The notes beneath the pieces are model-generated. The model did not search any database, was not told the DNA's origin, and worked only from the letters and a program-made list of their open reading frames with translations. A stretch of 64,000 bases of DNA from Rhizobium lentis (GTDB lineage: Bacteria; Pseudomonadota; Alphaproteobacteria; Rhizobiales; Rhizobiaceae), in contig NZ_CP071455.1 in NCBI RefSeq assembly GCF_017352135.1, positions 62,001-126,000 of the forward strand. Reading direction: 5' to 3'. Position numbers and translations under genes: made by a program. This document shows positions 53,647 to 62,968 of this stretch, piece after piece. Numbering within the stretch: position 1 is the stretch's first letter; the number at the start of each line of letters is the position of its first letter.

Positions 53647-54147
53647 ATGCATGTTCGAAGAGCGGTAGCCGCCGACGCGCAAGAGTTGTGCGGTCTCCTG
53701 AACGAAATCATTCTGGCCGGCGGAACAACGGCTCTCGAGACACCGCTTACGGCCGCGGAATTCGCAGACTGGTTCATCGACGGCGAGTTTCCCCTTGTCT
53801 GCCATGTTGCGGAGCATGACCGGTCGCTTGCCGGCTTTCAGTCGTTGAGCCTCTATGGCGATCCGCCAAAAGGTTATGCGGATATCGCAACATTTGCCCG
53901 CATCAGCCCGAAGATTTCCGGCGTCGGCCGCGCCCTTTTTCCGGCGACACGGGCAGCAGCCGAGGAGCTCGGGCTCGAATTCATCAATGCGACCATTCGC
54001 GCCGACAATGTCAGCGGTCTTGCTTATTACACAAAGATGGGCTTCGAGCCCTATGACAGGCTTATCCAGGTTCCGCTTTTGGACGGAACACCCATCGATC
54101 GGATCAAGAAGCGTTTCAGGCTCCACAGCCGCCCGGCATCCTCCTAG
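53647..54147 (+). CDS. GNAT family N-acetyltransferase
   Basis: A 166-residue acetyltransferase-fold protein beginning MHVRRAVAADAQELCGLLNE. The acetyl-CoA region is around ISGVGRALFPATRAAAEELG, a variant of the RxxGxG/A loop, followed by FINATIRADNVSGLAYYTKM and GFEPYDR. The ATG at 53647 fits the fold start; an ATG at 53629 would abut its GGAG. An open frame upstream crosses the VOC remnant and is not coding. The acceptor substrate is unknown. Confidence 0.8.
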   Translation: MHVRRAVAADAQELCGLLNEIILAGGTTALETPLTAAEFADWFIDGEFPLVCHVAEHDRSLAGFQSLSLYGDPPKGYADIATFARISPKISGVGRALFPATRAAAEELGLEFINATIRADNVSGLAYYTKMGFEPYDRLIQVPLLDGTPIDRIKKRFRLHSRPASS

Positions 54148-54165
54148 TGACCCCAAAGGCGTCGC

Positions 54166-55260
54166 TCAGAGGCCGGCCCCCGAGCGTTGTTCTTCCGGGA
54201 GCCAGGAGCGGTAGAGCGGATGATCGGCGGCGATCGGCATCGGCGTCGGTTTGCCGGTGCGTTGCGAGAAATAGGCGGCTGTCACCAATTCCAGAGAATT
54301 GCGGGCGTCCTGCAGCGTCACTGGTGGGTCGGTGTCGTCGACGATCGCCTTGTGGAAAAGCTCGAACTGACGGGTATAGCCATCCTCGCCGGGCACATAG
54401 GCGGCAAGCGCCGCGTCGATCCGCGCCTGATGCTCCTCTGTCCCGGCGATGAACGTCCAGGGATCACGGCCCATGGTATAAGGTTCGATGATGCTCTCGG
54501 CGACAAGGTCGTTGAAGCAGAAGCGCAGCCGCGATATCTCCTTGCGTGAGCCGAGGGTCATCGACAGCGTCGCCAGCGAGCCGTTCTGCATCTTCACCGA
54601 AAGTGCTGCCGTATCCTCAACCTCGATCGGGTTGACCAGCGTAGCGCCATAGGAAAATACCTCGGCACAGGGGCCGTGCACGTAGTTCAGCATGTCATGA
54701 GCGTGAATCGCATGGCCGAGAAGGCCGCCGCCGAGTTCGCTCGCCCATTTGCCGCGCCACGGCACGGCGTAATAATCCGGGCCACGCCACCAATGGGTTT
54801 CGATCGTCGTTAGAAAGGGCTTGCCGGTCAGGCCCTGTTCGATCAGGAGCTTCAACTTCTGCAGGCCGGAGCCGTAGCGATACTGAAAGATCGGCATCAG
54901 CTTCCTGCCGGGAAAGCGGGCGAGGATGCGGCCCATCTCGTCAACTTCGGCAATCGAGCCGAAGAGCGGCTTTTCGCAGATCACGTGCTTGCCTGACACA
55001 ATGCCCTTGCGGCAAAGCTCGAAATGCGAGCTCGGCGGCGTCGAAATGTCGATGATGTCGAGATCGTCACGGGCAAACAGCGACTCCGCATCCTGCGTAT
55101 ATTCAGCAATACCGAATTCCTCGCACAGCGCCCTGCCGCGATCTTCGTCCAGCGAGCAGAGCACGGGAACCTCGAAAAGCTCCTTGTTCCAGCCGAAGCC
55201 GGTCAGATGCCGCGCGGCGATGCCTGCGCCGATGACCCCGACGCGCAATTTCCTGGCCAT
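54166..55260 (-). CDS. Gfo/Idh/MocA family oxidoreductase
   Basis: A 364-residue NAD(P)-dependent dehydrogenase: Rossmann VGVIGAGIAARHLTG at 6-20, CEKPLFG with the conserved lysine, and a C-terminal GFO_IDH_MocA_C domain with GGGLLGHAIHAHDML. GAGGAGG precedes the ATG. It lies 10 bases after another dehydrogenase of the same superfamily, so the two form a pair that probably acts on one sugar or inositol derivative. Confidence 0.88.
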   Translation of the reverse strand: MARKLRVGVIGAGIAARHLTGFGWNKELFEVPVLCSLDEDRGRALCEEFGIAEYTQDAESLFARDDLDIIDISTPPSSHFELCRKGIVSGKHVICEKPLFGSIAEVDEMGRILARFPGRKLMPIFQYRYGSGLQKLKLLIEQGLTGKPFLTTIETHWWRGPDYYAVPWRGKWASELGGGLLGHAIHAHDMLNYVHGPCAEVFSYGATLVNPIEVEDTAALSVKMQNGSLATLSMTLGSRKEISRLRFCFNDLVAESIIEPYTMGRDPWTFIAGTEEHQARIDAALAAYVPGEDGYTRQFELFHKAIVDDTDPPVTLQDARNSLELVTAAYFSQRTGKPTPMPIAADHPLYRSWLPEEQRSGAGL

Positions 55261-55270
55261 GCTATCCTCC

Positions 55271-56281
55271 TCAGCGGGCGCCTATGCGCGCGGCTTTCGT
55301 CTGCGCCTCGAGCGAAAGGCGGCAGACTTCGAACACGTGATCCTGTGTCATCGCCGTCTGCGTGCGGTTGCCGACGTCGGCGGTGAAAGCGTCGAAATAA
55401 TCGAGCTTTTCGCCGCTGCAATCGATATGGGTCATTTCCTTGCCATTGACGAGGAAGAGATGATCCTTGCCCGGCCGGCCGGCAATATCGATATATTTGC
55501 GCAGCTCGATATAACCCTCGGTGCCGAGGATGGTCAGACGCCCGTCGCCCCAGGTCGGCAGCGCCTCCGGTGTGAACCAGTCGACGCGCACATAGCCCGC
55601 CGCCTTGTCGGAGCGAAGCAGCACTTCGCCGAAATCCTGGAAGGCCGGCTTGTCCGGCATGCCGAAATTGCCGATCGAGCTGGCGATGACCTCGCCTGAG
55701 GTCGAGCCGGTATAAAACAGGAACTGGTCGACCTGATGCGATGCGATATCGACGATGATGCCGCCAAAGGCTTCGGGGTCGAAGAACCAGCTGGGCCGGG
55801 TCGGCAGCTGCAGCCGGTGCGGGCCGACGCCCAGCGTCTGGATCACCTTGCCGATCGCGCCTTCCTTTACGAGCTTGCCGGCCTTGACGGCGGAACGCAC
55901 GCAATGGCGCTCGGAAAAGCAGATCGAAAAGATCTTGCCCGTTTCGGCGACGGTCTTCTTGACCTCCTCAAGCTGGGCGAATGTCGTCACGCCAGGCTTG
56001 TCGGTCATCACGTCCTTGCCGGCTTTCATCGCGCGGATGGCAAGGCCGGCCCGATCGCGCGGGATCGCGGAAATGCAGATGACGTCGATCGACGGATCGG
56101 CAAAAAGTTTTTCCCGGTCGATCTGCGGCGCGTCGGGATAGGTCTTCTCGAAGGCCTCGCGCAATGCCGGTACGGAGGTCTGAGGGCAGTAGCCGACGAA
56201 CTCGCCGCCTGCGGCAAGCAATCCCTTCACGTGATCGAACGTATGCCCATGGTCGATTCCGACGACGGCAAATCTCAACAT
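55271..56281 (-). CDS. Gfo/Idh/MocA family oxidoreductase
   Basis: A 336-residue dehydrogenase. The Rossmann start is LRFAVVGIDHGHTFDHVKGL, with an unusual G-I-D-H-G-H in place of GxGxxG, and TDKPGVTTF carries the conserved lysine. The C-terminal domain has GGIIVDIASHQVDQFLFYTG. The ATG at 56281 was chosen since AGGAGG stands 11 bases upstream and the first strand begins there. The altered glycine motif suggests non-standard cofactor binding. Confidence 0.85.
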   Translation of the reverse strand: MLRFAVVGIDHGHTFDHVKGLLAAGGEFVGYCPQTSVPALREAFEKTYPDAPQIDREKLFADPSIDVICISAIPRDRAGLAIRAMKAGKDVMTDKPGVTTFAQLEEVKKTVAETGKIFSICFSERHCVRSAVKAGKLVKEGAIGKVIQTLGVGPHRLQLPTRPSWFFDPEAFGGIIVDIASHQVDQFLFYTGSTSGEVIASSIGNFGMPDKPAFQDFGEVLLRSDKAAGYVRVDWFTPEALPTWGDGRLTILGTEGYIELRKYIDIAGRPGKDHLFLVNGKEMTHIDCSGEKLDYFDAFTADVGNRTQTAMTQDHVFEVCRLSLEAQTKAARIGAR

Positions 56282-56646
56282 CGCTGCAATATCCTCCTGG
56301 GATTTTCTTAAGCCCGGCTGATGCCGGCATCCTCCATGTCGGGGCAAAACAGATAACGAAACTTGGCTCCTGTCAAGGCGAGGTAGAGACCGAAATTGCG
56401 CGCAGATAGATATAACTACTTGAAATAATACAATTATTTTGTATCTAAATAGTTATTTACCGGTTTCTGTACGGCGTTTTGGCAGCACGCGGCTCATTCG
56501 ATCCCATTGGACGAAAGTCTTTTTCCCAAGCATGTCTTGCCCCATCTGCGTGAATGTGATCGATTTCAGCCGTCACCGGCTGGAGGGTGGCAACGATCTC
56601 GGAAATTTAAAGAGTGCACCACGCTCGCCTATGACGGAGGACCACC
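56282..56646. promoter_or_regulatory. Divergent promoter region with nested AT-rich palindromes
   Basis: A gap of 365 bases between a minus-strand dehydrogenase pair and the FAH-family gene. A very AT-rich core (56405-56460) holds AAATAAT-ACA-ATTATTT (56423-56439) nested in the inverted repeat ATAACTA (56412-56418) / TAGTTAT (56450-56456). It stands out sharply from the GC-rich surroundings and is a candidate operator or curved promoter DNA. No gene seen. Confidence 0.55.
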
Positions 56647-57807
56647 ATGTCTCATCCCCTTCTCGATGCCGACGCTTCGGCTGGTCTTTTTGTCGGCCGC
56701 GTCTGGAATCCCGAGGTCGCCGGACCGAGTATTGTCACGCTTCGGGAGGGAGTGCTGATCGATATCACGTCGCGCGAGGCGCCGACGCTGAGCGCTTTGC
56801 TCGAGAAGCAGGATGCTGCCGGCTTCGTCCGTGCCGCAAATGGCAAGACGATCGGCACCTTGGGGGAGATCGCCGCCAACAGCAACGGAGCGCCGGATGA
56901 GACGCGCTCCTACCTCCTTGCGCCTGCCGACCTGCAGGCGGTCAAGGCCTGCGGCGTCACCTTTGCCCAGTCGATGATCGAGCGCGTCATCGAGGAGAAG
57001 GCGGCCGGCAGTCCTGAACGTGCCGCCTCGATCCGCGAGCGCGTCAGCACGTTGATCGGCGGCAGCCTCACCAATCTCAAGGCCGGCTCGCAGGAGGCCG
57101 CCAAGGTCAAGCAGGCGCTGATCGACGAGGGCATGTGGTCGCAATATCTCGAGGTCGGCATCGGTCCCGACGCCGAGGTCTTCACCAAGGCGCCGGTGCT
57201 GTCCTCCGTCGGGTGGGGCGCGGATGTCGGCTTGCACCCGATCTCGACCTGGAACAATCCCGAGCCGGAAATCGTGCTTGCCGTCAACAGCCGCGGCGAG
57301 ATCAAGGGTGCGACGCTCGGTAACGACGTCAATCTGCGTGATGTCGAGGGCCGCTCCGCGCTGCTGCTCGGCAAGGCGAAGGACAACAATGCCTCCTGCT
57401 CGATCGGTCCCTTCGTCCGCCTGTTCGATGCCGGTTACGGCCTGGATGATGTGCGCAAGGCGGAACTTGACCTCAAGGTCACCGGCCGCGATGGCTTCGT
57501 GCTCAACGGCAAGAGCTCGATGTCGCAGATCAGCCGCGATCCGACCGATCTCGTCAAGCAGACGCTTGGCCCCCACCATCAGTATCCCGATGGGTTCATG
57601 CTCTTTCTCGGCACCTTGTTTGCGCCGACCCAGGACCGCGACGCACCGAAGCAGGGCTTTACCCACAAGATCGGCGACGTCGTCGAAATCTCCTCGGCGG
57701 GGCTCGGCGCACTGGTCAACACCGTGCGTCTCTCCACCGAATGCCCGCCCTGGACTTTCGGCATTTCGGCGCTGATGCGCAATCTCGCACAGCGGGGATT
57801 TCTTTGA
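56647..57807 (+). CDS. Fumarylacetoacetate hydrolase (FAH) family protein
   Basis: A 386-residue enzyme with a C-terminal FAH domain. The metal ligands are suggested by NPEPEIVLAVN (Glu-x-Glu) and TLGNDVNLRDVEGR (Asp), about 30 residues apart as usual. GGAGGACCACC precedes the ATG. Relatives hydrolyse diketo acids or dehydrate 2-keto-3-deoxy sugar acids. With two dehydrogenases divergent next to it, the latter kind of sugar-acid pathway seems likely (inference). It converges on the mutase gene, with stops one base apart. Confidence 0.87.
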   Translation: MSHPLLDADASAGLFVGRVWNPEVAGPSIVTLREGVLIDITSREAPTLSALLEKQDAAGFVRAANGKTIGTLGEIAANSNGAPDETRSYLLAPADLQAVKACGVTFAQSMIERVIEEKAAGSPERAASIRERVSTLIGGSLTNLKAGSQEAAKVKQALIDEGMWSQYLEVGIGPDAEVFTKAPVLSSVGWGADVGLHPISTWNNPEPEIVLAVNSRGEIKGATLGNDVNLRDVEGRSALLLGKAKDNNASCSIGPFVRLFDAGYGLDDVRKAELDLKVTGRDGFVLNGKSSMSQISRDPTDLVKQTLGPHHQYPDGFMLFLGTLFAPTQDRDAPKQGFTHKIGDVVEISSAGLGALVNTVRLSTECPPWTFGISALMRNLAQRGFL

Positions 57808-57808
57808 G

Positions 57809-59947
57809 CTACTGGTTTCGCCGCCTGCCCTGCAAGAGGTCGAGGACGGAGTTTGCCGCCTCGAGGACGTTCGTGCCCGGCCCGAACACGGCCGCAACGC
57901 CGTGTTCGTGCAGGAATTCATAGTCCTGCCGCGGGATGACGCCGCCGCAGACGACAATGATATCGTCACCCCCCTGCTCTTTCAGCTTGTCGACCAGCTG
58001 TGGCATCAGCGTCCTGTGACCCGCTGCCAGTGACGAGACTCCAACCACATTGACCTTTTCGCCAAGCGCCATCTCGACAGCCTCGTCAGGTGTCTGGAAC
58101 AACGGACCGGCGAGCACATCGAAGCCGATATCGCCGAAGGCCGAGGCGATCACCTTGGCGCCACGGTCGTGACCGTCCTGACCGAGCTTGGCAACCATGA
58201 TTTTCGGCCGCTGTCCCATCGCTTCCGTGACCTCCGCCATGCGGGTCTTCAGCACCGCAAGTTCCGGCTCGTTGTCATAGGCCTCGCCATAGACGCCCTT
58301 GATGACGGCAGGCGTTGCGGCATGATCGCCGAAGGCATCACGCATGGCATCCGAGATCTCGCCGACGGTGGCGCGGGCCCGCGCTGCCTCGATGGCGGCT
58401 TCCAGGAGGTTTCCCCTGCCGCTCCGCGCGACCTCCGTCAGGCTGGCCAGAGTCTCGCGCACGGTGGCGCCGTCGCGCCGTCTCTTGGTTTCCTCGATCC
58501 GTTTGATCTGGGCGTTGCGCACCGCACTGTTGTCGATCTTCAAAATGTCGATCGGCTGTTCGTTGTCGAGCCTGTAGCGATTGACGCCGACGATGACCTC
58601 CTCGCCTTTGTCGACGGCCGCCTGCCGGCGCGCCGCCGCTTCCTCGATCAGTCGCTTCGGCAGGCCGTCATTGACGGCGCGGGTCATGCCGCCGAGCGCT
58701 TCCACTTCTTCGATCAACGCCCAGGCGTGGTCGGCAAGTTCCTTCGTCAGGCTTTCGACGTAATAGGAGCCGGCCAGCGGGTCGACGACCTTGGTCACCC
58801 CGGTTTCATGCTGGAGGATGAGCTGGGTGTTGCGGGCGATGCGGGCGGAAAATTCCGTCGGCAGCGCGATCGCCTCGTCGAAGGAATTCGTGTGCAGGGA
58901 CTGCGTGCCGCCGAGCACGGCCGACATCGCTTCGAAGGCGGTGCGGACGATGTTGTTATAGGGGTCCTGTTCCTGCAATGAGACGCCGGAGGTCTGGCAA
59001 TGGGTACGCAGCATCAGCGAAGTTTCCTTCTTCGGCTGGAACTCCTCCATGATCCGGGTCCAGAGCAGGCGGGCGGCGCGGAGTTTTGCGGCCTCCATGA
59101 AGAAATTCATGCCGATGGCGAAGAAGAAGGAGAGCCTTCCGGCGAAATCGTCGACATCGAGGCCCTTCTTGATTGCGGCGCGGACATATTCGCGGCCGTC
59201 GGCCAGCGTGAAGGCGAGCTCCTGCACCAGCGTCGCGCCGGCCTCCTGCATGTGATAGCCGGAGATCGAGATCGAGTTGAACTTAGGCATCTCCCTTGCC
59301 GTATAGTCGATGATGTCGGCAACGATCCGCATCGAAGGCTCGGGCGGATAGATATAGGTGTTGCGGACCATGAACTCCTTGAGAATGTCGTTCTGAATGG
59401 TTCCCGACAGCTCTGCGCGGGAAACACCTTGCTCTTCACCAGCGACGATGAAATTGGCGAGGATCGGAATGACGGCGCCGTTCATGGTCATCGAAACAGA
59501 CATTTCCCCAAGCGGAATGCCGTCGAACAGGATTTTCATGTCCTCGACGCTATCAATCGCGACGCCCGCCTTGCCGACATCGCCCTCGACGCGGGGGTGA
59601 TCGCTGTCATAACCACGATGGGTGGCAAGATCGAAGGCAACCGACAGGCCCTTCTGGCCGGCAGCGAGATTGCGGCGATAAAAGGCGTTGGATTCCTCTG
59701 CCGTCGAGAAGCCGGCATATTGCCGGATCGTCCATGGCCGGCCGGCGTACATCGTCGCGCGTGGCCCGCGGGTGAAGGGCGAAAAACCGGGCAGCGAGCC
59801 GAGGTGCGCCGCGCCTTCGACATCGTCGGCGGTATAGAGCGGCTTGACGGCGATGCCTTCCGGCGTGTGCCAGGTCAGTGTGTCGGGCAAGGCGCGCAGC
59901 TCCTTCTGCGCAAGCTCCACCCAATCCGACAGCGTCTTCTTCGTCAT
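57809..59947 (-). CDS. bhbA: Methylmalonyl-CoA mutase
   Basis: A 712-residue single-chain adenosylcobalamin-dependent mutase that interconverts methylmalonyl-CoA and succinyl-CoA. The N-terminal barrel has [20 protein letters not shown] and [11 protein letters not shown]. The C-terminal B12-binding domain has the D-x-H-x-x-G motif at 591-596 (lower axial ligand His593), with [10 protein letters not shown] and FGPGT later. GGAGG precedes the ATG at 59947; the nine-residue longer form starting at 59974 is less likely. The same gene in Sinorhizobium is called bhbA and elsewhere mutB or scpA. It stands apart from its usual partner genes. Confidence 0.96.
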   Translation of the reverse strand: MTKKTLSDWVELAQKELRALPDTLTWHTPEGIAVKPLYTADDVEGAAHLGSLPGFSPFTRGPRATMYAGRPWTIRQYAGFSTAEESNAFYRRNLAAGQKGLSVAFDLATHRGYDSDHPRVEGDVGKAGVAIDSVEDMKILFDGIPLGEMSVSMTMNGAVIPILANFIVAGEEQGVSRAELSGTIQNDILKEFMVRNTYIYPPEPSMRIVADIIDYTAREMPKFNSISISGYHMQEAGATLVQELAFTLADGREYVRAAIKKGLDVDDFAGRLSFFFAIGMNFFMEAAKLRAARLLWTRIMEEFQPKKETSLMLRTHCQTSGVSLQEQDPYNNIVRTAFEAMSAVLGGTQSLHTNSFDEAIALPTEFSARIARNTQLILQHETGVTKVVDPLAGSYYVESLTKELADHAWALIEEVEALGGMTRAVNDGLPKRLIEEAAARRQAAVDKGEEVIVGVNRYRLDNEQPIDILKIDNSAVRNAQIKRIEETKRRRDGATVRETLASLTEVARSGRGNLLEAAIEAARARATVGEISDAMRDAFGDHAATPAVIKGVYGEAYDNEPELAVLKTRMAEVTEAMGQRPKIMVAKLGQDGHDRGAKVIASAFGDIGFDVLAGPLFQTPDEAVEMALGEKVNVVGVSSLAAGHRTLMPQLVDKLKEQGGDDIIVVCGGVIPRQDYEFLHEHGVAAVFGPGTNVLEAANSVLDLLQGRRRNQ

Positions 59948-60077
59948 GCGTTCCTCCGGCTCTTTCATCGCCACCTTATCATTTCACAGGTGGCTGATGC
60001 GATACAGCCTTAGGACAATTAACGCAGCAAAGCATTCGCTGCCTGCCGTTCGCCCGCCGCAAGCCTCCGCCCTTGAC

Positions 60078-60731
60078 CTATCGATGATCGAGCTTGGCGA
60101 CCAGCCGGTCGCCTAGCCACTGGATGCCGCAGACGAGGACGATGAGGACGGCTACCACCGCGATCATCACGCTGGTTTCAAAACGCTGGTAGCCGTAGCG
60201 GATGGCGAGATCGCCGAGACCGCCGGCGCCGATTGCACCGGCCATGGCGGAGGCGCCGATCAGCGTCACCAGCGTGACGGTGAAACCTGCGACGATGCCA
60301 GACAGTGCTTCCGGCACCAGCACCTCGCGGACGATTGTCCAGCGATTGCCGCCCATGGCGCGCACTGCATCGATCAACCCGCGGTCGACCTCGCGCAGCG
60401 ATACTTCGGCAATACGCGCGTAGTAGGGAGTCGCGGCGATGGCGAGCGGCACGATGGCTGCCCATGTGCCGAGCGCCGTGCCGACGATCAGCCGCGTCAG
60501 TGGGATCAGCGCCACCAGCAGGATGATGAAGGGCACCGAACGGAAGCCGCTGATAACAGCGCCGAGGACGCGATTGATCCAGAGATTTTCAGCGATGCCG
60601 CCGCGTGCCGTCACAACAAGGGCAAGGCCGAGCGGCAGGCCGGCGACGAGTGAAATCACGCCCGAGGCGACGGTCATCAGGACCGTTTCCCAAAGCGAAC
60701 GGATCAGCAGTTCAAGCATGATCGGCGTCAT
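60078..60731 (-). CDS. metI: Methionine ABC transporter permease MetI
   Basis: A 217-residue permease of five helices. Typical blocks are GFRSVPFIILLVALIPLTRL, then AEVSLREVDRGLIDAVRAMG (the coupling loop) and TLIGASAMAGAIGAGGLGDL. The ATG at 60731 follows GGAGG; the gene overlaps the end of metN by 20 bases. Confidence 0.94.
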   Translation of the reverse strand: MTPIMLELLIRSLWETVLMTVASGVISLVAGLPLGLALVVTARGGIAENLWINRVLGAVISGFRSVPFIILLVALIPLTRLIVGTALGTWAAIVPLAIAATPYYARIAEVSLREVDRGLIDAVRAMGGNRWTIVREVLVPEALSGIVAGFTVTLVTLIGASAMAGAIGAGGLGDLAIRYGYQRFETSVMIAVVAVLIVLVCGIQWLGDRLVAKLDHR

Positions 60732-61797
60732 AGCCAAGCACCTCCACCCGGGCGGACCGGGCCGTCAGGAATTGTTCGACCTTTCCGGCAAGCGCGGGAT
60801 CGCGCGTGGGAATGGCGATGAAGAACCGCGCTACCGGCTGGTTCTGGATATGGTCGATGCCGCCGTGGACGAGGCGGAACGAATGCGGCAGTGCCGCCGA
60901 GAGTTCGGCAAACAGCGCGCCTTGTGCTTCGGGTCCGGCGAGATCGACGCTGAGGATCGCTTCGCTGCCCGCCGTCGCCGACAGCCGGCCGGCGATATGA
61001 TCCGGAAGCTGCGGCCGGATGCCGCCGAGCAGGCTCCTGGTGGTCTCAGCCTGCGGATTGGCGAAGATCGACCAGACCTGCCCTTCCTCGACGATCCGGC
61101 CGGCATCGATGACTGCGACGCGATCGGCAATGCCGCGCACCACTTCCATCTCGTGCGTGATCAGCAGGATGGTCAGTCCGAGCTTACCGTTGATATCCTT
61201 GAGCAGCGCCAGGATCGACCGAGTCGTCTCGGGATCGAGCGCCGATGTCGCCTCGTCCGATAACAGGAGCGCCGGGCGTGCCGCGAGCGCCCGGGCGATG
61301 CCGACGCGCTGCTTCTGGCCGCCCGAGAGTGACGAGGGATAGGCCTTCGCCTTGTCGGCAAGGCCGACGAGCTCAAGCAGTTCATGCGCCCGCTTCAGTC
61401 GCTCGGCCTTGGCAACACCCTCGATCTTCAGCGGCAGTGCGACATTGTCTTCGACCGTCTTGGCGGAAAGCAGATTGAAATGCTGAAAGATCATGCCGAT
61501 GCGGCGACGGAGCAGCTGCAGCTCCTGCTCCTGAAGCCGGGTGATATCACGGCCTTCGATGCGGATTTCGCCGCTGTCGGCACGCTCCAGCCCGTTCAGG
61601 CAGCGGATCAGAGTCGATTTGCCGGCGCCGCTGCGACCGATGATGCCGAGGATCTCGCCCCTCTTCACTTTCAGTGAAATTCCATCGAGCGCCGGCGTGG
61701 CTCCGAACCGCCGCTTCACGTCGGTAAGCCTCACCACCTCCTCGGCCGCCGCTTGTGGCTGTGCCTCAATCGCCGTGGTGGAAACAAACGAATTCAT
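60712..61797 (-). CDS. metN: Methionine ABC transporter ATP-binding protein MetN
   Basis: A 361-residue ATPase. Walker A GRSGAGKST is at 54-62, with IGMIFQHFNLLSAKTV, LSGGQKQR and LLLSDEATSALD, then a C-terminal NIL/ACT-like domain (from about 280) which in E. coli binds methionine and inhibits transport. The N-terminus is about 18 residues longer than in E. coli. It is separated from metQ by 87 bases with a strong hairpin. Confidence 0.95.
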   Translation of the reverse strand: MNSFVSTTAIEAQPQAAAEEVVRLTDVKRRFGATPALDGISLKVKRGEILGIIGRSGAGKSTLIRCLNGLERADSGEIRIEGRDITRLQEQELQLLRRRIGMIFQHFNLLSAKTVEDNVALPLKIEGVAKAERLKRAHELLELVGLADKAKAYPSSLSGGQKQRVGIARALAARPALLLSDEATSALDPETTRSILALLKDINGKLGLTILLITHEMEVVRGIADRVAVIDAGRIVEEGQVWSIFANPQAETTRSLLGGIRPQLPDHIAGRLSATAGSEAILSVDLAGPEAQGALFAELSAALPHSFRLVHGGIDHIQNQPVARFFIAIPTRDPALAGKVEQFLTARSARVEVLGYDADHA

Positions 61798-61818
61798 GTG
61801 CTTTTCCTTACAAACACT

Positions 61819-61854
61819 GAAGGCGGCCCCGGCAAGGACACCCGGGCCGCCTTC
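61819..61854 (-). terminator. Strong hairpin between metQ and metN
   Basis: An 11-bp perfect stem, GAAGGCGGCCC / GGGCCGCCTTC, lies between the metQ stop (61885) and the metN start (61797). No proper T-run follows on the minus strand (AGTGTTTG). It is likely a partial terminator or 3' protector that gives more metQ than metNI mRNA, as is common for binding-protein genes. Confidence 0.6.
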
Positions 61855-61884
61855 GGCGGGCCTTAACCCCGGCCCTCTTTCGGA

Positions 61885-62724
61885 TCAATAGGCGCTGAGA
61901 CCCGTGCCCTTGTAGACCTTGTCGAACTCGGCCTTGACGGTGTCATTCTGATAGGAAGACACAAGCGTTTTGACCCAGTCGGCATCCTTGTTCTCGTCCT
62001 TGACGGCGATGAAGTTGCGGTACGGATTATCGGCGATCGGCTCCTGCGCAATGCGTTCGGCCGGCGAAAGGCCGCTCTTCAGCGCCCAGTCGGTGTTGAC
62101 GACGCCTGCATCCAGATCGTCGATCGAACGGCCGACAATGCCAGCGTCGAGCTCCTTGATCTCGATTTTCTTCGGATTGTCGATGACGTCGGCAACGGTT
62201 GCGAGAATGCCCGTGCCGTCCTTCAGCTTGATCAGGCCTTCATTCTGCAGAACGCGGAGCGCCCGGCCTTCGTTCGAGGGGTCGTTCGGCACGCCAATGA
62301 CAGCCCCTTCCGGGATCTCGGCGACGGATTTGTGCTTCTTGCTATAGAGGCCGATCGGCCAGACCCCGGTATAACCGACGCGCACGATGTGATAGCCGTG
62401 CTGCTTGACCTGGTTGTCGAGATAGGGCTGGTGCTGGAAGGCGTTGGCGTCGATTTCGCCACGCTCCAGCGCTTCGTTCGGCTGGGTATAGTCGTTGAAG
62501 GTAATGGTCTCGATCTTGAGGCCCTTCTTGGCCGCCTCGTTCGTGACCACGCGCCATACGTCCTCATCCTCGCCGGCCATGATGCCGACCTTGATCGACT
62601 TGTCTTCGGCAAAGGAAGGAGCGGGCGCTGCAAAGGAAATTAGCGCGGCAGCGGAAACAGCGACGGCTGCAAGAGCCGCGCGGCGCGAAAGGTGGAAGCC
62701 GTGAAGATTTTTGTTCTTGGTCAT
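61885..62724 (-). CDS. metQ: Methionine ABC transporter substrate-binding protein MetQ
   Basis: A 279-residue NlpA/MetQ family protein. The signal peptide (1-39, hydrophobic 18-38) carries a twin-arginine-like LSRRAAL and no lipobox cysteine, so unlike E. coli MetQ it is predicted soluble in the periplasm. Family blocks are IKVGIMAGEDEDVWRVV, GEIDANAFQHQPYLDNQ and IGVPNDPSNEGRALRVLQ. Its promoter region holds site C of the shared sulfur motif. Confidence 0.94.
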   Translation of the reverse strand: MTKNKNLHGFHLSRRAALAAVAVSAAALISFAAPAPSFAEDKSIKVGIMAGEDEDVWRVVTNEAAKKGLKIETITFNDYTQPNEALERGEIDANAFQHQPYLDNQVKQHGYHIVRVGYTGVWPIGLYSKKHKSVAEIPEGAVIGVPNDPSNEGRALRVLQNEGLIKLKDGTGILATVADVIDNPKKIEIKELDAGIVGRSIDDLDAGVVNTDWALKSGLSPAERIAQEPIADNPYRNFIAVKDENKDADWVKTLVSSYQNDTVKAEFDKVYKGTGLSAY

Positions 62725-62871
62725 TTTATGTCCCGTCTGACTGAATGAGGCCGAACGCCCCGAGCGGGCCGATCATGGCAAATGCGCGCATCGGGAGCGA
62801 AGTACGAAAGTCTGATGTGGAGGAAAGGTCGGAAATACTCTTGCCTTGCCGTCGATATCGGCAGGATAAAT

Positions 62872-62893
62872 TTCCATTAAATTTGTGGATTAA
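62872..62893. promoter_or_regulatory. Dyad motif TTCCA-N9-TGGATTAA (site C of shared sulfur motif)
   Basis: TTCCA at 62872-62876 and TGGATTAA at 62886-62893 have the same nine-base spacing and the same GATTAA right flank as sites A and B. It lies 149 bases upstream of the metQ start in the only intergenic space available for its promoter. Confidence 0.5.
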
Positions 62894-62927
62894 TTGCGGC
62901 TCGTAAGCATATTCTAAAAAATGAAAA

Positions 62928-62945
62928 CGGCGCCTCCGGGCGCCG
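62928..62945 (-). terminator. Terminator of the FMN reductase gene
   Basis: A 7-bp stem, CGGCGCC / GGCGCCG, with loop TCCG is followed on the minus strand by TTTTCATTTTTT. It begins 23 bases after the reductase stop and separates it from metQ. Confidence 0.85.
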
Positions 62946-62968
62946 CCTCAAACCTGTTTCGGCACTTT

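Noticed and set aside
62725..62968. SAM riboswitch upstream of metQ
   Set aside because: No SAM-I or SAM-II core pattern was recognisable; the only clear structures are the reductase terminator and the dyad motif.
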